Assembly: GCA_017416505.1 (NCBI GenBank)
Contig: JAFQCI010000019.1
Location: 13,179 to 77,178, forward strand
Direction of reading: 5' to 3'
From: Lachnospiraceae bacterium
Lineage (GTDB): Bacteria > Bacillota_A > Clostridia > Lachnospirales > Lachnospiraceae
Length of the DNA stretch: 64,000 nt
Shown here: piece after piece, positions 9,271 through 18,098 of the stretch
Position numbering within the stretch: position 1 is the stretch's first letter
How the letters are laid out: the number at the start of each line of letters is the position of its first letter
Position numbers and translations under genes: made by a program
Notes under the pieces: generated by a model
Database searches by the model: none
Told to the model about the DNA's origin: nothing
What the model saw: only the letters and a program-made list of their open reading frames with translations

Positions 9271-10398
9271 TTATTTCACTCCAAAGATAGCCATAAATGT
9301 TCCGGCTGCAACTGCAGTACCGATAACACCTGCTACATTTGGTCCCATTGCATGCATTAATAAAAAGTTTGTTGGATCAGCTTCAGAACCGACCTTTTGT
9401 GAAACTCTGGCAGCCATAGGTACTGCAGATACACCTGCAGAACCAATTAACGGATTAATCTTTCCGCCACTAAGTTTACACATTAATTTTCCAAACAGTA
9501 CACCAGACGTAGTACCAACTGCAAAAGCAACCAAACCTAATACTACAATTTTCAAGGTATCCAGACGAAGGAATGCTTGTGCAGTAGTAGTGGCACCTAC
9601 AGATGTTCCAAGTAAAATAACTACGATATACATCATAGCATTCTGTGCTGTATCAGATAATTGTTTTACGACTCCACATTCTCTAAATAAATTACCTAAC
9701 ATCAACATACCAACCAATGGTGCAGTGGTAGGTAAAATCATAACTACTACGATAGTTACTACAATAGGGAATAAGATTTTCTCTAACTTAGAAACCGGTC
9801 TTAACTGACCCATCTTAATCTTTCTTTCTTCTTCTGTTGTGAAGAATTTCATAATTGGTGGCTGAATAATAGGTACCAATGACATATAAGAATATGCCGC
9901 TACGGCAATAGCACCCATAAGACCTGTCTGTCCTAATTTACCTGCAAGGAAAATAGAGGTAGGACCATCTGCACCACCGATGATAGAAATAGCAGCCGCT
10001 GCCTTATCATTAAATCCCATAGCAATCGCTAAAATATATGCTGTATAAATACCAAACTGTGCCGCTGCACCAAGTAAGAAACTCTTAGGGTTGGCAATCA
10101 AAGGTGCAAAGTCTGTCATAGCACCAACTCCCATGAAAATAAGAGAAGGTAAAATGCTCCACTCATCCAACATGAAGAAGAAATGTAATAGTCCGCCTTC
10201 TTCGATAATAGGAGGGTACATATTAGAAAGCAACATACCGAAAGCGATTGGAACTAACAGTAATGGTTCGTATCCTTTTTTGATTGCAAGATATAAAAAG
10301 ATACACGCAACAGCAATCATAACGATATTACCCCAATACAGTGAGGCAAATGCAGTCTGGTCTAATAAATTATTTAACGTATCAATAACGTAATCCAT
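9271..10398 (-). CDS. oadB: Sodium-translocating decarboxylase beta subunit
   Basis: 375 residues, highly hydrophobic, with about nine to eleven membrane helices. The family decarboxylates carboxybiotin and exports Na+ in oxaloacetate, methylmalonyl-CoA, malonate and glutaconyl-CoA decarboxylases. SIIGGADGPTSIFL, LLLGTSVGATTTA and AGVSAVPMAARVSQ are strongly conserved in the family. GGGAGG lies before ATG 10398. It is 18 bases ahead of oadA. The family cannot be told apart by this subunit alone, so the substrate is inferred from its neighbours. Confidence 0.93.
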   Translation of the reverse strand: MDYVIDTLNNLLDQTAFASLYWGNIVMIAVACIFLYLAIKKGYEPLLLVPIAFGMLLSNMYPPIIEEGGLLHFFFMLDEWSILPSLIFMGVGAMTDFAPLIANPKSFLLGAAAQFGIYTAYILAIAMGFNDKAAAAISIIGGADGPTSIFLAGKLGQTGLMGAIAVAAYSYMSLVPIIQPPIMKFFTTEEERKIKMGQLRPVSKLEKILFPIVVTIVVVMILPTTAPLVGMLMLGNLFRECGVVKQLSDTAQNAMMYIVVILLGTSVGATTTAQAFLRLDTLKIVVLGLVAFAVGTTSGVLFGKLMCKLSGGKINPLIGSAGVSAVPMAARVSQKVGSEADPTNFLLMHAMGPNVAGVIGTAVAAGTFMAIFGVK

Positions 10399-10445
10399 TC
10401 GTTTATTCCTCCCGATAATTTTTTGGGATTACTCAATAGCAAATC

Positions 10446-10820
10446 CTAGTTTAATGTAGCTAACACATCGCCACTTTCAACATTAGCACCTTCTGCTACA
10501 TTAATGCTGGCTACTGTACCATCTTCCGGAGCTACTACTTCGTTTTCCATCTTCATGGCTTCTAATACGATGATAACATCGCCTCTCTTTACAGCCTGTC
10601 CTACTGATGCCTTTACACCTAAAATCTTACCAGGCATTGGAGCTGCTACTTTTATGCTTCCTTCTGTTCCGGATGCTGCTGCCTTTGGTGCTGCCGCTGG
10701 AGCTACTGGAGCTGCTACTGGTGCAGCTGCTACTGGAGCTTGCGCTACTGCTCCTTGTCCTAATTCTTCTACTGCTACATCATAAGCAGTACCATTTACA
10801 GTAATTCTATAATTCTTCAT
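10446..10820 (-). CDS. Biotin carboxyl carrier protein of the decarboxylase complex
   Basis: About 124 residues. The ATG at 10818-10820 is used because GGAGG lies eight bases upstream. A short N-terminal segment is followed by an Ala/Pro-rich flexible linker (about residues 23-50) and a biotinyl domain with EAMKMENE, where K90 is the biotin attachment site. It plays the role of the 1.3S subunit of transcarboxylase or the gamma subunit of Na+ decarboxylases, carrying carboxyl groups between the two carboxyltransferases and OadB. Confidence 0.93.
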   Translation of the reverse strand: MKNYRITVNGTAYDVAVEELGQGAVAQAPVAAAPVAAPVAPAAAPKAAASGTEGSIKVAAPMPGKILGVKASVGQAVKRGDVIIVLEAMKMENEVVAPEDGTVASINVAEGANVESGDVLATLN

Positions 10821-10841
10821 AATAATTTCCTCCAATTCTAA

Positions 10842-11735
10842 CTATTTACGTTTCACTTTCTTAATAGAGCGTACAATCAACTGGTCTGCACTGGTAGCAT
10901 TACAAGTAGATGATGCTAAAATCGCAGCAGTAATTACAGCAACTAATTCACTATCATTCATTTCATTGGTCGCTGCAGAAGTATTTGTTTTAGAAACTTC
11001 TGTTTTTGCAACAGGAACCGGAACCTTCGCCTCTTTAATTACAGGTACTTCTTCCTTCTTCTTTTTCTTATCCATAATCATCGGAATAATGGCAAATGCC
11101 TTAATAATCAATGAGATAAGAATCAATACAATAAATACGGTACCCATACCCATTAAGGTATTCATTAAAGCTTTTACAACTTTTTCCTTTGTGGTATATT
11201 TTGCGGTAGGTGTAATATTCACAACCTGTGCTTTTTTATTCAAAGAAACTTCAACCGTCGCGTTTCTTTCGTTACCTTCCAAAGAAATTACGATAGTCTG
11301 ATTATCACCATAAGTAATTTCCTTTGTTTTTAAACCTGCAGTTTCATATGCTTCAATATATCCTGCTAACAACTGACTTTCTGTAATTTCACCATTGGTA
11401 GCCGCACTATATAATTCAACAACCGCACTATATGCTGATTCAGAATTAAATTTCACTCCACCTACTTCTTCCTTAAACTTATCAAAAGTTTCAATGAATG
11501 CTTTAATTTCTTCTTCCTCAATAGATTCGTCAAATACTTCGTTTTGTTCTGCAACATCCACAGTTAAATTTCCATTAATCAGGTATTGCACCACATCATA
11601 AGCACAAATCTTTGCATAATCTTCACTTTCATATCCTTCTGATGTATTTTCATCTGTCTGACCACAAGCAGAAAGAGCAAACACGCAGGTTACCATACAT
11701 AATACTAATAATAACTTCTTTAATTTAGCTTTCAT
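10842..11735 (-). CDS. OadG-like sodium-pump anchor with lipoprotein signal
   Basis: About 297 residues from ATG 11735 (GAGGTG six bases upstream; the longer frame begins with GTG). Much larger than the usual ~80-residue OadG. The N-terminus is a lipoprotein signal with lipobox LSAC, so C24 would be lipidated outside the membrane. A roughly 150-residue extracytoplasmic region follows, then a membrane helix (MGTVFIVLILISLIIKAF) and a lysine- and proline-rich cytoplasmic tail, the part that resembles OadG/MmdD. It sits between the biotin carrier and the 12S-like subunit and probably assembles the pump. The function of the outer domain is unknown. Confidence 0.8.
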   Translation of the reverse strand: MKAKLKKLLLVLCMVTCVFALSACGQTDENTSEGYESEDYAKICAYDVVQYLINGNLTVDVAEQNEVFDESIEEEEIKAFIETFDKFKEEVGGVKFNSESAYSAVVELYSAATNGEITESQLLAGYIEAYETAGLKTKEITYGDNQTIVISLEGNERNATVEVSLNKKAQVVNITPTAKYTTKEKVVKALMNTLMGMGTVFIVLILISLIIKAFAIIPMIMDKKKKKEEVPVIKEAKVPVPVAKTEVSKTNTSAATNEMNDSELVAVITAAILASSTCNATSADQLIVRSIKKVKRK

Positions 11736-11750
11736 GTTAGTCACCTCATT

Positions 11751-13175
11751 CTAAACCGTACCATGTTTTTTACTTGGACGATCCTCTCTCTTTGTAAATA
11801 ACATTTCCATTGCAGCAATGATTCTTTTTCTTGTTGCATCCGGTTCAATTACATCATCAACGTAACCTCTCTTTGCTGCTGCAATCGCACTAGATTGAAG
11901 TGTTTCATATTCTGCTGCCTTTTCTTTAATAAGAGCATTCTTATCAGCAGCTTTTTCAATTTCATCCGCATACATAATCTTTGCTGCCATAGTAGGACAC
12001 ATAGTTCCAATCTTTGCAGTTGGCCATGCAAATTCAATGTCAGCTCCAATGGATTTAGAATTCATAGCAACATAAGCAGTTCCAAAAGCATCACCAATTA
12101 CAACATTTACTTTAGGTACAGTGGCATTAGCAAAAGCATAAGTCAATTTTGCAACCGCTCCGGCTACTGTCTTTTCTTCTTCTACTGTAGCTGCAAAACC
12201 TTTACAGTTTGTTAAAGTAAGTACTGGAATCTGGAATGCATCACAGAATGTAACGAACTTTGCTGCCTTTAAAGCACCATTTGTAGTTAAAGCATTTCCA
12301 CCTTCATTTACCTGGTTTGCAACACATCCAACTGTAATTCCATTTAACTTCATAAATCCAATTACCATATCCTTGGCAAAGTCTTTCTTAAGTTCTACAA
12401 AAGTCTGGTTATCAGCAATAGTAATCAATACTGATTTAGCATCATCCTTTAAACCGTCCACATTAGGAACGATACGGTTAATATCATCAAAACAATCGGA
12501 ACAAGTTTCATCGCCATAGCAAGATGGTAAGATGTCTACTAATTGTCTAATTTGTCCTAATACTTCCAACTCAGTATCAAAAACACCGTCTGTTAATCCG
12601 GTTTGTTCGCTATGATAACTTGCTGCAGCAGTATTTAACTTCGCTTCGTTGTTTCCATCCAAAGCGTTTGGACTATTTACGAATAATTTGCTTCCTTCTT
12701 TTGCCATAAAAGTAAAGTCAGATAAGGAAGAAACAATCGCAGAACCACCACCACAAGTACCGAATACAGCTGTGATTTGAGGAATCACTCCTGAAGCAAG
12801 AGTCTGCTTTAAATAAATTTCGCCAAAACCATTTAATGCATCTGTAGCTTCCTGCAATCTTAATCCTGCACAATCAATCAAACCTACAACCGGTGCACCA
12901 ACCTTCATCGCCATATCATAAATCTTAGCGATTTTCTTTGCATGCATTTCTCCAACAGAACCATTTAGTACTGTTACATCCTGGCTATACACATACACAA
13001 GATTTTCATTAATCACACCATAACCGGTAATGACACCATCAGCTGGATTTTCTTTTTCCTGCATGTTAAAGTCTGTGCTTCTGCTTGTAACATAAGCTCC
13101 AACCTCAACAAAGCTTGAGTCGTCAAGTAAAGATGCTATTCTTTCTCTTGCTGACAACTTGTTAGAATTGCTCAT
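11751..13175 (-). CDS. 12S-type acyl-CoA carboxyltransferase (MmdA/PccB-like)
   Basis: 474 residues from ATG 13173-13175, which has GGAGG upstream; the longer frame to 13322 overlaps the neighbouring gene and is rejected. Crotonase-fold carboxyltransferase with two halves, ARERIASLLD at the start, GTCGGGSAIVSSL for one oxyanion hole and VVIGDAFGTAYVAMN in the second half. It is somewhat shorter than typical MmdA or transcarboxylase 12S (about 510-525). It should move a carboxyl group between an acyl-CoA (propionyl/methylmalonyl or acetyl/malonyl) and biotin. As first gene of the operon it pairs with the 5S-like OadA, an arrangement like transcarboxylase plus a membrane pump. Confidence 0.85.
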   Translation of the reverse strand: MSNSNKLSARERIASLLDDSSFVEVGAYVTSRSTDFNMQEKENPADGVITGYGVINENLVYVYSQDVTVLNGSVGEMHAKKIAKIYDMAMKVGAPVVGLIDCAGLRLQEATDALNGFGEIYLKQTLASGVIPQITAVFGTCGGGSAIVSSLSDFTFMAKEGSKLFVNSPNALDGNNEAKLNTAAASYHSEQTGLTDGVFDTELEVLGQIRQLVDILPSCYGDETCSDCFDDINRIVPNVDGLKDDAKSVLITIADNQTFVELKKDFAKDMVIGFMKLNGITVGCVANQVNEGGNALTTNGALKAAKFVTFCDAFQIPVLTLTNCKGFAATVEEEKTVAGAVAKLTYAFANATVPKVNVVIGDAFGTAYVAMNSKSIGADIEFAWPTAKIGTMCPTMAAKIMYADEIEKAADKNALIKEKAAEYETLQSSAIAAAKRGYVDDVIEPDATRKRIIAAMEMLFTKREDRPSKKHGTV

Positions 13176-13275
13176 TTTTAGCCCTCCATATTCTATTAAT
13201 TTATAAGGTTTTACAAAAAAGTAAAACCAATTTATGCCGATTTTATTGTATCTCTTTTTCGCAATTTTTTCAAGA

Positions 13276-14547
13276 CTAAAAACAAAAAGAACTATCGGTA
13301 AACTTTGAAATAATAAGTTCAAAACAATCCATATAATTCATTTTTTCCACTGCATCAGCACTGTATACAGGAATATCCTTATAATATTCTGAATCCAGAT
13401 AAATGCTGATACTTCCTATTTTTTGATTTTTCTTTACAGGAGCATTTAATACATCCGGCAGATTTACTTTATACACTATCCTTTCATCGTCCCTAAGAAG
13501 CAACTGCTCTTCGAAACTTATCCATAGTGATAAATTTTCTGATATTACATTATTTTTTACCGGAATGTCAGGAATCATAATCTGTTCCTGATTTAACTTT
13601 GCCATCTGGTATTTTGCAAAACCATAATTCATTAATTTTTTAGTATCTTCCCACTTATAATTCTTATTTGGCGGCCAGCCGGAAGCTAATACCACACTAA
13701 TTAGTTGCTTTTCCTCCTGTTTTGCCGCACCTACAAAACAATATCCTGCATTTGAAGTATATCCTGTTTTTACCCCAATGGCACCTTCGTATTGTGTTAA
13801 AAATGCATCCCGGTTATAAACCATTTTTATATTTCCTTTGGTCTTTTCATAAAATTCATAATTCGCTGTACTAATAATTTCTAAAAACTGAGGATTTTTT
13901 ATTGCATAACTAGTAATCAGTGCAAGGTCATAGGCCGTAGTATAATGTTCTTCGGCATCCAGACCATTTGGAGTGATAAAATTCGTATCATAGGCACCAA
14001 TATCTTTCGCTTTATTCGTCATTTCTTCACAAAATGTGGCAACATCACCGCTTACGTGTTCTGCAATGGCTACCGCACAATCATTGTAAGATTCCAACAT
14101 AAGGGCATAAAGTAAATCCTTTAATATGTATTGTTCCCCCTCTTTCATACCCAGTCTTACTTTGGGTTGATTACAGGCATTGGCAGACACGGTAACAATT
14201 TGGTCTAAATCACTATTTTCCAAAACATAGATACAAGTCATTATTTTCGTGGTACTTGCCATAGGCATCACTTCATACCCATTTTTTTCAAACAACACTC
14301 TATTAGAAACTGCATCCATTAACAAAGCTGATTTTGCATATAATTGACTGGGTTCTTCTGCTGATTCTTCCGTTTCAGGCACATCCTGAGTAAAGTTTTT
14401 TAATGTTATCTTTTTTTCTAACTGTTCCACAGTAACAAATACCTGTGGCATATCTTTCATATGCCAAACTGCCGTATAAAATAAAAATAGAAGCAGTAAT
14501 ATACTACTTCCTATTTTCTTCCGTGCAATCAGAATCTTCGATTTCAT
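13276..14547 (-). CDS. D-alanyl-D-alanine carboxypeptidase (PBP5 type)
   Basis: 423 residues. Trims the terminal D-Ala of peptidoglycan stem peptides outside the membrane. An N-terminal hydrophobic segment (about 12-27) acts as signal or anchor. The S11 peptidase motifs are complete: SxxK as STTK (98-101), SxN as SYN within ESYND, and KTG in VKTGYTSNAGYC. A C-terminal beta domain ends in a short segment resembling the one in the DD-carboxypeptidase at 51775 (MDCF near the end in both). One of three such enzymes in the window. Confidence 0.92.
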   Translation of the reverse strand: MKSKILIARKKIGSSILLLLFLFYTAVWHMKDMPQVFVTVEQLEKKITLKNFTQDVPETEESAEEPSQLYAKSALLMDAVSNRVLFEKNGYEVMPMASTTKIMTCIYVLENSDLDQIVTVSANACNQPKVRLGMKEGEQYILKDLLYALMLESYNDCAVAIAEHVSGDVATFCEEMTNKAKDIGAYDTNFITPNGLDAEEHYTTAYDLALITSYAIKNPQFLEIISTANYEFYEKTKGNIKMVYNRDAFLTQYEGAIGVKTGYTSNAGYCFVGAAKQEEKQLISVVLASGWPPNKNYKWEDTKKLMNYGFAKYQMAKLNQEQIMIPDIPVKNNVISENLSLWISFEEQLLLRDDERIVYKVNLPDVLNAPVKKNQKIGSISIYLDSEYYKDIPVYSADAVEKMNYMDCFELIISKFTDSSFCF

Positions 14548-14599
14548 AATAACACCATGCTAATTCACTTTTTATTATACTATGAAACGAAACAACTCC

Positions 14600-15178
14600 T
14601 TATGCTTTCCAAACCTGTACATATTGTTCATTCCATTCCTTTGGCATCATCATTTGATATATCTTTCGATATTCCTCTTCTAATGTTTTGTTATCCAAAA
14701 AGGCATCATCTTTTGTATTTAAATATAACACCGTATATTCCGTTCCATAGATTCTGCTTTCGAAATTCAATCTTATCAATCCATTTTTCTCATAAAAACA
14801 AATTCTTCGCTGACGTTTTTCTCTATCCCCTTCTCCTTTTGCATACTCAATATGCTCTGCTTCCACAATCAGACCATCCCATCGGTCTTTAAAAACTTCT
14901 TTTATTTCTTTTAAGGTTTTACTTCCATATCCGCTTCCTCTTTTTCCCTCATTTACTGCAAGATAATCCAAAAGTCCAATGGTTCCCTCCTTCGTTTTCG
15001 AAATCAAAGCATAAGCAATTAATTCCTCATTTTCATAATTTCCATAAGCAAAATATTCCCCTTTTAAAAACATCCGCTCTATGGCAGCAAAAGGCTTGAT
15101 TTCACAAGCCGGAAAATCCCGAACCATAAGTTCGTCGTATACTTTTTTAATTTCGCTTAAATCCAATTCCTTTAACAT
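14600..15178 (-). CDS. GNAT-family N-acetyltransferase
   Basis: 192 residues. The GNAT fold shows as AYALISKTKEGTIGLLDYLAV followed by GKRGSGYGSKTLKEI, the acetyl-CoA pyrophosphate-binding loop, and CFYEKNGLI near the end of the fold. A tail of about 40 residues is unassigned. It lies 12 bases after the adenosine deaminase gene and is probably co-transcribed with it. The acceptor substrate cannot be told. Confidence 0.85.
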   Translation of the reverse strand: MLKELDLSEIKKVYDELMVRDFPACEIKPFAAIERMFLKGEYFAYGNYENEELIAYALISKTKEGTIGLLDYLAVNEGKRGSGYGSKTLKEIKEVFKDRWDGLIVEAEHIEYAKGEGDREKRQRRICFYEKNGLIRLNFESRIYGTEYTVLYLNTKDDAFLDNKTLEEEYRKIYQMMMPKEWNEQYVQVWKA

Positions 15179-15190
15179 AAAATACTCCTT

Positions 15191-16135
15191 TTACCTGAAT
15201 ATTGCATTTTTACTATTTTCTTTTAGGATATTTATCTCATTTTCAGAAAGTTGGAATTCTTTTTGGATCAATTCTAATTCCTTTTTCACGTTAGTATCTG
15301 AAACCATAAGATTATCAGAATTTATCGTAACTAAAATACCATAATCCATAAATCTCTTTAATGGATACTCCTTCCAGGAAGGGACTGCTTTTGTTTGTAT
15401 ATTGCTGGTTGGACATAATTCTAACGTAATTTCTTTTTCTTTTAGTAACCGCATTACCTCTAAATCTTCCATGGCACGAATACCATGTCCGATCCTTTTT
15501 GCCCCAGATTCTATGGCAGTTCTTACACTTTCTACACCATCTGCTTCTCCTGCATGGATGGTAAAAGGAATTCCATATTGCCTTGCTGTTTGAAATTCTT
15601 CTTTATAATTTTTTGTTGGAAACAAGCCTTCCGCACCGGCTAAGTCAAGAGCCACCACGCCCTTTCCAAGAAACTCCTTCGCCGTTTCTATAGTTTCGAA
15701 ATTCTCATTTTTATTATCATTTCCCCGCATCATACAAAGTATGAATCGGGCATCAAAGTCAGTGTCTAAATGTTCCTTTTTATATTCATCCCTACCTGAA
15801 AGTACCGCTTTTACCACTTCCTCTTGGGATAAACCATGTTTTTGATGTAATTGCGGTGCAAAACGTATTTCACAGTATTGATATCCCAAAGAATCCAGAT
15901 GTTCAAACAATAACTTCACGCAAAGAGTAATGGCATCCTTTTCCTGTAATAAAGAAAGAGGTAAATCAAAGCATTTCAGATAATCATTTAAACTCTCACA
16001 ATTCTTTGGTACCGTAAGAAGATTTCGTAAGTCTTCATCATTATCTGAAGGTAAGTTCAGTCCCTGTAATTTTGCCAGCTTTATTACGATTTCCGGTGTT
16101 AAAGAACCATCTAAATGCAAATGTAAATCAATCAT
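15191..16135 (-). CDS. add: Adenosine deaminase
   Basis: 314 residues from ATG 16133-16135, which has GGAGG upstream; the longer frame to 16195 adds a segment not found in the family. Converts adenosine or deoxyadenosine to inosine or deoxyinosine in purine salvage. Zinc and catalytic motifs are present: HLHLDG at the start, HAGE, GHGIRAM, ELCPTSN and INSDN. The last motif has D-N where the animal and E. coli enzymes have D-D, a variant I recall from Firmicutes enzymes. Slightly short at the C-terminus but probably functional. Confidence 0.92.
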   Translation of the reverse strand: MIDLHLHLDGSLTPEIVIKLAKLQGLNLPSDNDEDLRNLLTVPKNCESLNDYLKCFDLPLSLLQEKDAITLCVKLLFEHLDSLGYQYCEIRFAPQLHQKHGLSQEEVVKAVLSGRDEYKKEHLDTDFDARFILCMMRGNDNKNENFETIETAKEFLGKGVVALDLAGAEGLFPTKNYKEEFQTARQYGIPFTIHAGEADGVESVRTAIESGAKRIGHGIRAMEDLEVMRLLKEKEITLELCPTSNIQTKAVPSWKEYPLKRFMDYGILVTINSDNLMVSDTNVKKELELIQKEFQLSENEINILKENSKNAIFR

Positions 16136-16240
16136 AGAAATCCTCCGTTCATAATTAGCTTTACAAGTTACTACATATTTGTCACTTAGTTTCATTATAA
16201 TATAGATTCTTTTTCTGTCAAGAAAGGCATAAACACTTCC

Positions 16241-16272
16241 TCAAACAGTAAGCTCTTTGAGTTACTGTTTGA
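16241..16272. promoter_or_regulatory. 11-bp perfect inverted repeat between add and the EAL gene
   Basis: TCAAACAGTAA (16241-16251) and TTACTGTTTGA (16262-16272) are exact inverted repeats with a ten-base centre. No U-run follows on either strand. Placed in the divergent region between add (minus) and the EAL gene (plus), it may be an operator or an RNA hairpin. Confidence 0.45.
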
Positions 16273-16319
16273 ACGATAACACTACTCTTCTTTTATTTCC
16301 ATCAAAATATAAGTTTTCC

Positions 16320-16348
16320 TTGCGAAACGGGTCATTTCTTCATATAAT
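16320..16348 (+). promoter_or_regulatory. Sigma-A-type promoter of the EAL gene
   Basis: TTGCGA (16320-16325), a 17-bp spacer and TATAAT (16343-16348). Transcription would start near 16355, leaving a leader of about 90 bases in which TAAATGTC and GACATTTA can pair just before the AGGAGGG ribosome site. Confidence 0.7.
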
Positions 16349-16446
16349 ATTAGTATAAGCACATTTTTGTGTAATTTATTAAATGTCCGGAATCTATATT
16401 TTTCTAAAAAAACAGATATCCTGACATTTATTTTAGGAGGGATAAT

Positions 16447-18006
16447 ATGCCGTTATTTGGTATTTTTCTTATCATTGTATTGATTGCAGCATTAGGCTAT
16501 CTTTATTACCATTATGATTTAATGAAAGCATATTATAAATATCAGACAAAGGAATTAGAAACCTTAGAAAAGAAATATGAAACCCAGGTAGACACTTCCA
16601 CTAAGAAAATTGATGAATTACAAAATATTGCATACATTAATGCTACCACGAACATTTGGAACATTGACTACTTTCTCACGAAAAGTGCAGAAGCTTTTTC
16701 CGCTGAGTATGAAGCCAAACCAAGTTTTACTTTAATCGCATTTAATATCAGCAATATCGGTAAAATCAATCAATTGTTCGGTCCTACCGAAGGTGACAAG
16801 GTTGTATACTATACCGCACAAACCTTAAGTAAAACAGCTGGAAGACACATTTACGCACAGATTTATTCCAATCTTTTTTGTATCTTAACTGTAAACTGCG
16901 ATGATACCTATGTTACCAACCTGATTCAAACCTTATCCGACCGCCTGATTCATTATGATGATAATGTTCAGATTAAGGCAGCCTTTGGTATTTATAAGAT
17001 TCATGACACCGCAGAAAAAGTAATGGACATGGTAAACTGTGCTACTCTGGCTCAGAAATTCGTAAAAGAAACCGATGAGGTCTGTTATAAATTTTTCACC
17101 AATGAATTAAATGAAACATTTTTAACCAACAAAAAAATGAGTGAAGAAATGGAACAAGCCTTAGATGACCATAAATTCATGATGTACTTACAACCTATGT
17201 ATGATTTACATTCCTATAAAATCATTAGTGCAGAAGCCTTGGTACGTTGGGATTATCCTGGAAAGGGAATCTTATCCCCTTATGCTTTCCTTCCATTGTT
17301 TGAAAGTACCTCATTGATTCAAAAATTGGACTATTATATGTGGGAAGAATGTTTAAAAACCATCCGTCGTTGGATTGATAATAAAATTGAACCAACACCA
17401 ATTACCATGAACATCTCTCCTACCCACTTACAAAACGAAAAGTTTATTGATTATCTGATTGAATTATCTGACCGCTATCTGATTCGTCATGATATGCTGG
17501 TATTAGAAATTCCGGAACGTGGCTTATCCAATGTTACAGACCAGATTAAAAACATCATTGAACGCTTACATAATGAAGGTTTTATCTTATGTATTGATAA
17601 CTTTGGTAGTTTAAATTCACCACTTAATTTATTAAAAGACTTACCGATTGACCGAATCAAATTAGACCGTTCCTTCCTTTCTAAAAATGCCAATAGTGAA
17701 GAAGGTTTGACTATTTTAAGATATCTGATTGCTATGGCTAAAGAATTAGATTTTACGGTAATTACTGAAGGTATCGAAACCGAAGAACAGGCGAATTTCC
17801 TATTAGAAATTGGATGTGATATCGGACAAGGATACCATTTTTCAAAACCGGTAGATTTAAAAGCCTTCGACCAGTTAAATAAAACTCTGGTTAGCGCCTT
17901 GTATCGTCCGGATGAATACTATCCTACTTTTGAAGACTATGAAAGGGATTTAGACTTGATTGTGCAGTTCTTTAAAACTCATGAAGACCAGATGAATATC
18001 AGTTAA
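16447..18006 (+). CDS. Membrane-anchored degenerate GGDEF-EAL protein
   Basis: 519 residues behind AGGAGGG. One N-terminal membrane helix (about 4-22) and a coiled-coil linker (about 35-62) lead to a GGDEF-like domain (about 65-215) lacking a GGDEF signature. The EAL domain (about 235-490) keeps AEALVRW, MNIS, LEIPE, IKLDRSF, TEGIE and GQGYHFSKP, but the metal/loop-6 motif IDDFGTGYSS is IDNFGSLNSP. Loss of the second aspartate and of GTG predicts little or no phosphodiesterase activity, so it may be a c-di-GMP sensor or a scaffold. Own promoter at 16320 and terminator at 18053. The only plus-strand gene in the first 54 kb apart from a 47-codon fragment. Confidence 0.88.
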   Translation: MPLFGIFLIIVLIAALGYLYYHYDLMKAYYKYQTKELETLEKKYETQVDTSTKKIDELQNIAYINATTNIWNIDYFLTKSAEAFSAEYEAKPSFTLIAFNISNIGKINQLFGPTEGDKVVYYTAQTLSKTAGRHIYAQIYSNLFCILTVNCDDTYVTNLIQTLSDRLIHYDDNVQIKAAFGIYKIHDTAEKVMDMVNCATLAQKFVKETDEVCYKFFTNELNETFLTNKKMSEEMEQALDDHKFMMYLQPMYDLHSYKIISAEALVRWDYPGKGILSPYAFLPLFESTSLIQKLDYYMWEECLKTIRRWIDNKIEPTPITMNISPTHLQNEKFIDYLIELSDRYLIRHDMLVLEIPERGLSNVTDQIKNIIERLHNEGFILCIDNFGSLNSPLNLLKDLPIDRIKLDRSFLSKNANSEEGLTILRYLIAMAKELDFTVITEGIETEEQANFLLEIGCDIGQGYHFSKPVDLKAFDQLNKTLVSALYRPDEYYPTFEDYERDLDLIVQFFKTHEDQMNIS

Positions 18007-18052
18007 TTTTTATCAGGAGGATTCATCCTCACTGATTTAATAAAATGAAATA

Positions 18053-18098
18053 AAAAAATAAGTGCTGGTCAAAAAAAACGATCAACACTTATTTTTTT
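18053..18098. terminator. Bidirectional intrinsic terminator
   Basis: AAAAAAATAAGTGCTGGTC and GATCAACACTTATTTTTTT pair around a nine-base loop, giving a stem flanked by A and T runs on both sides. It ends the plus-strand EAL gene and the minus-strand gene at 18089, whose stop codon lies within the stem. Confidence 0.88.

Noticed and set aside
9242..9808. 188-codon plus-strand ORF opposite oadB
   Set aside because: Entirely antisense to a well-conserved membrane protein; low-complexity Ala/Thr/Pro composition mirrors the coding strand.
13176..13322. 49-residue N-terminal extension of the 12S-like carboxyltransferase
   Set aside because: Overlaps the upstream carboxypeptidase gene and is not family-like; GGAGG supports the start at 13175.
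16349..16446. c-di-GMP riboswitch upstream of the EAL gene
   Set aside because: The leader is short and lacks the GEMM core sequences; only a simple hairpin is visible.
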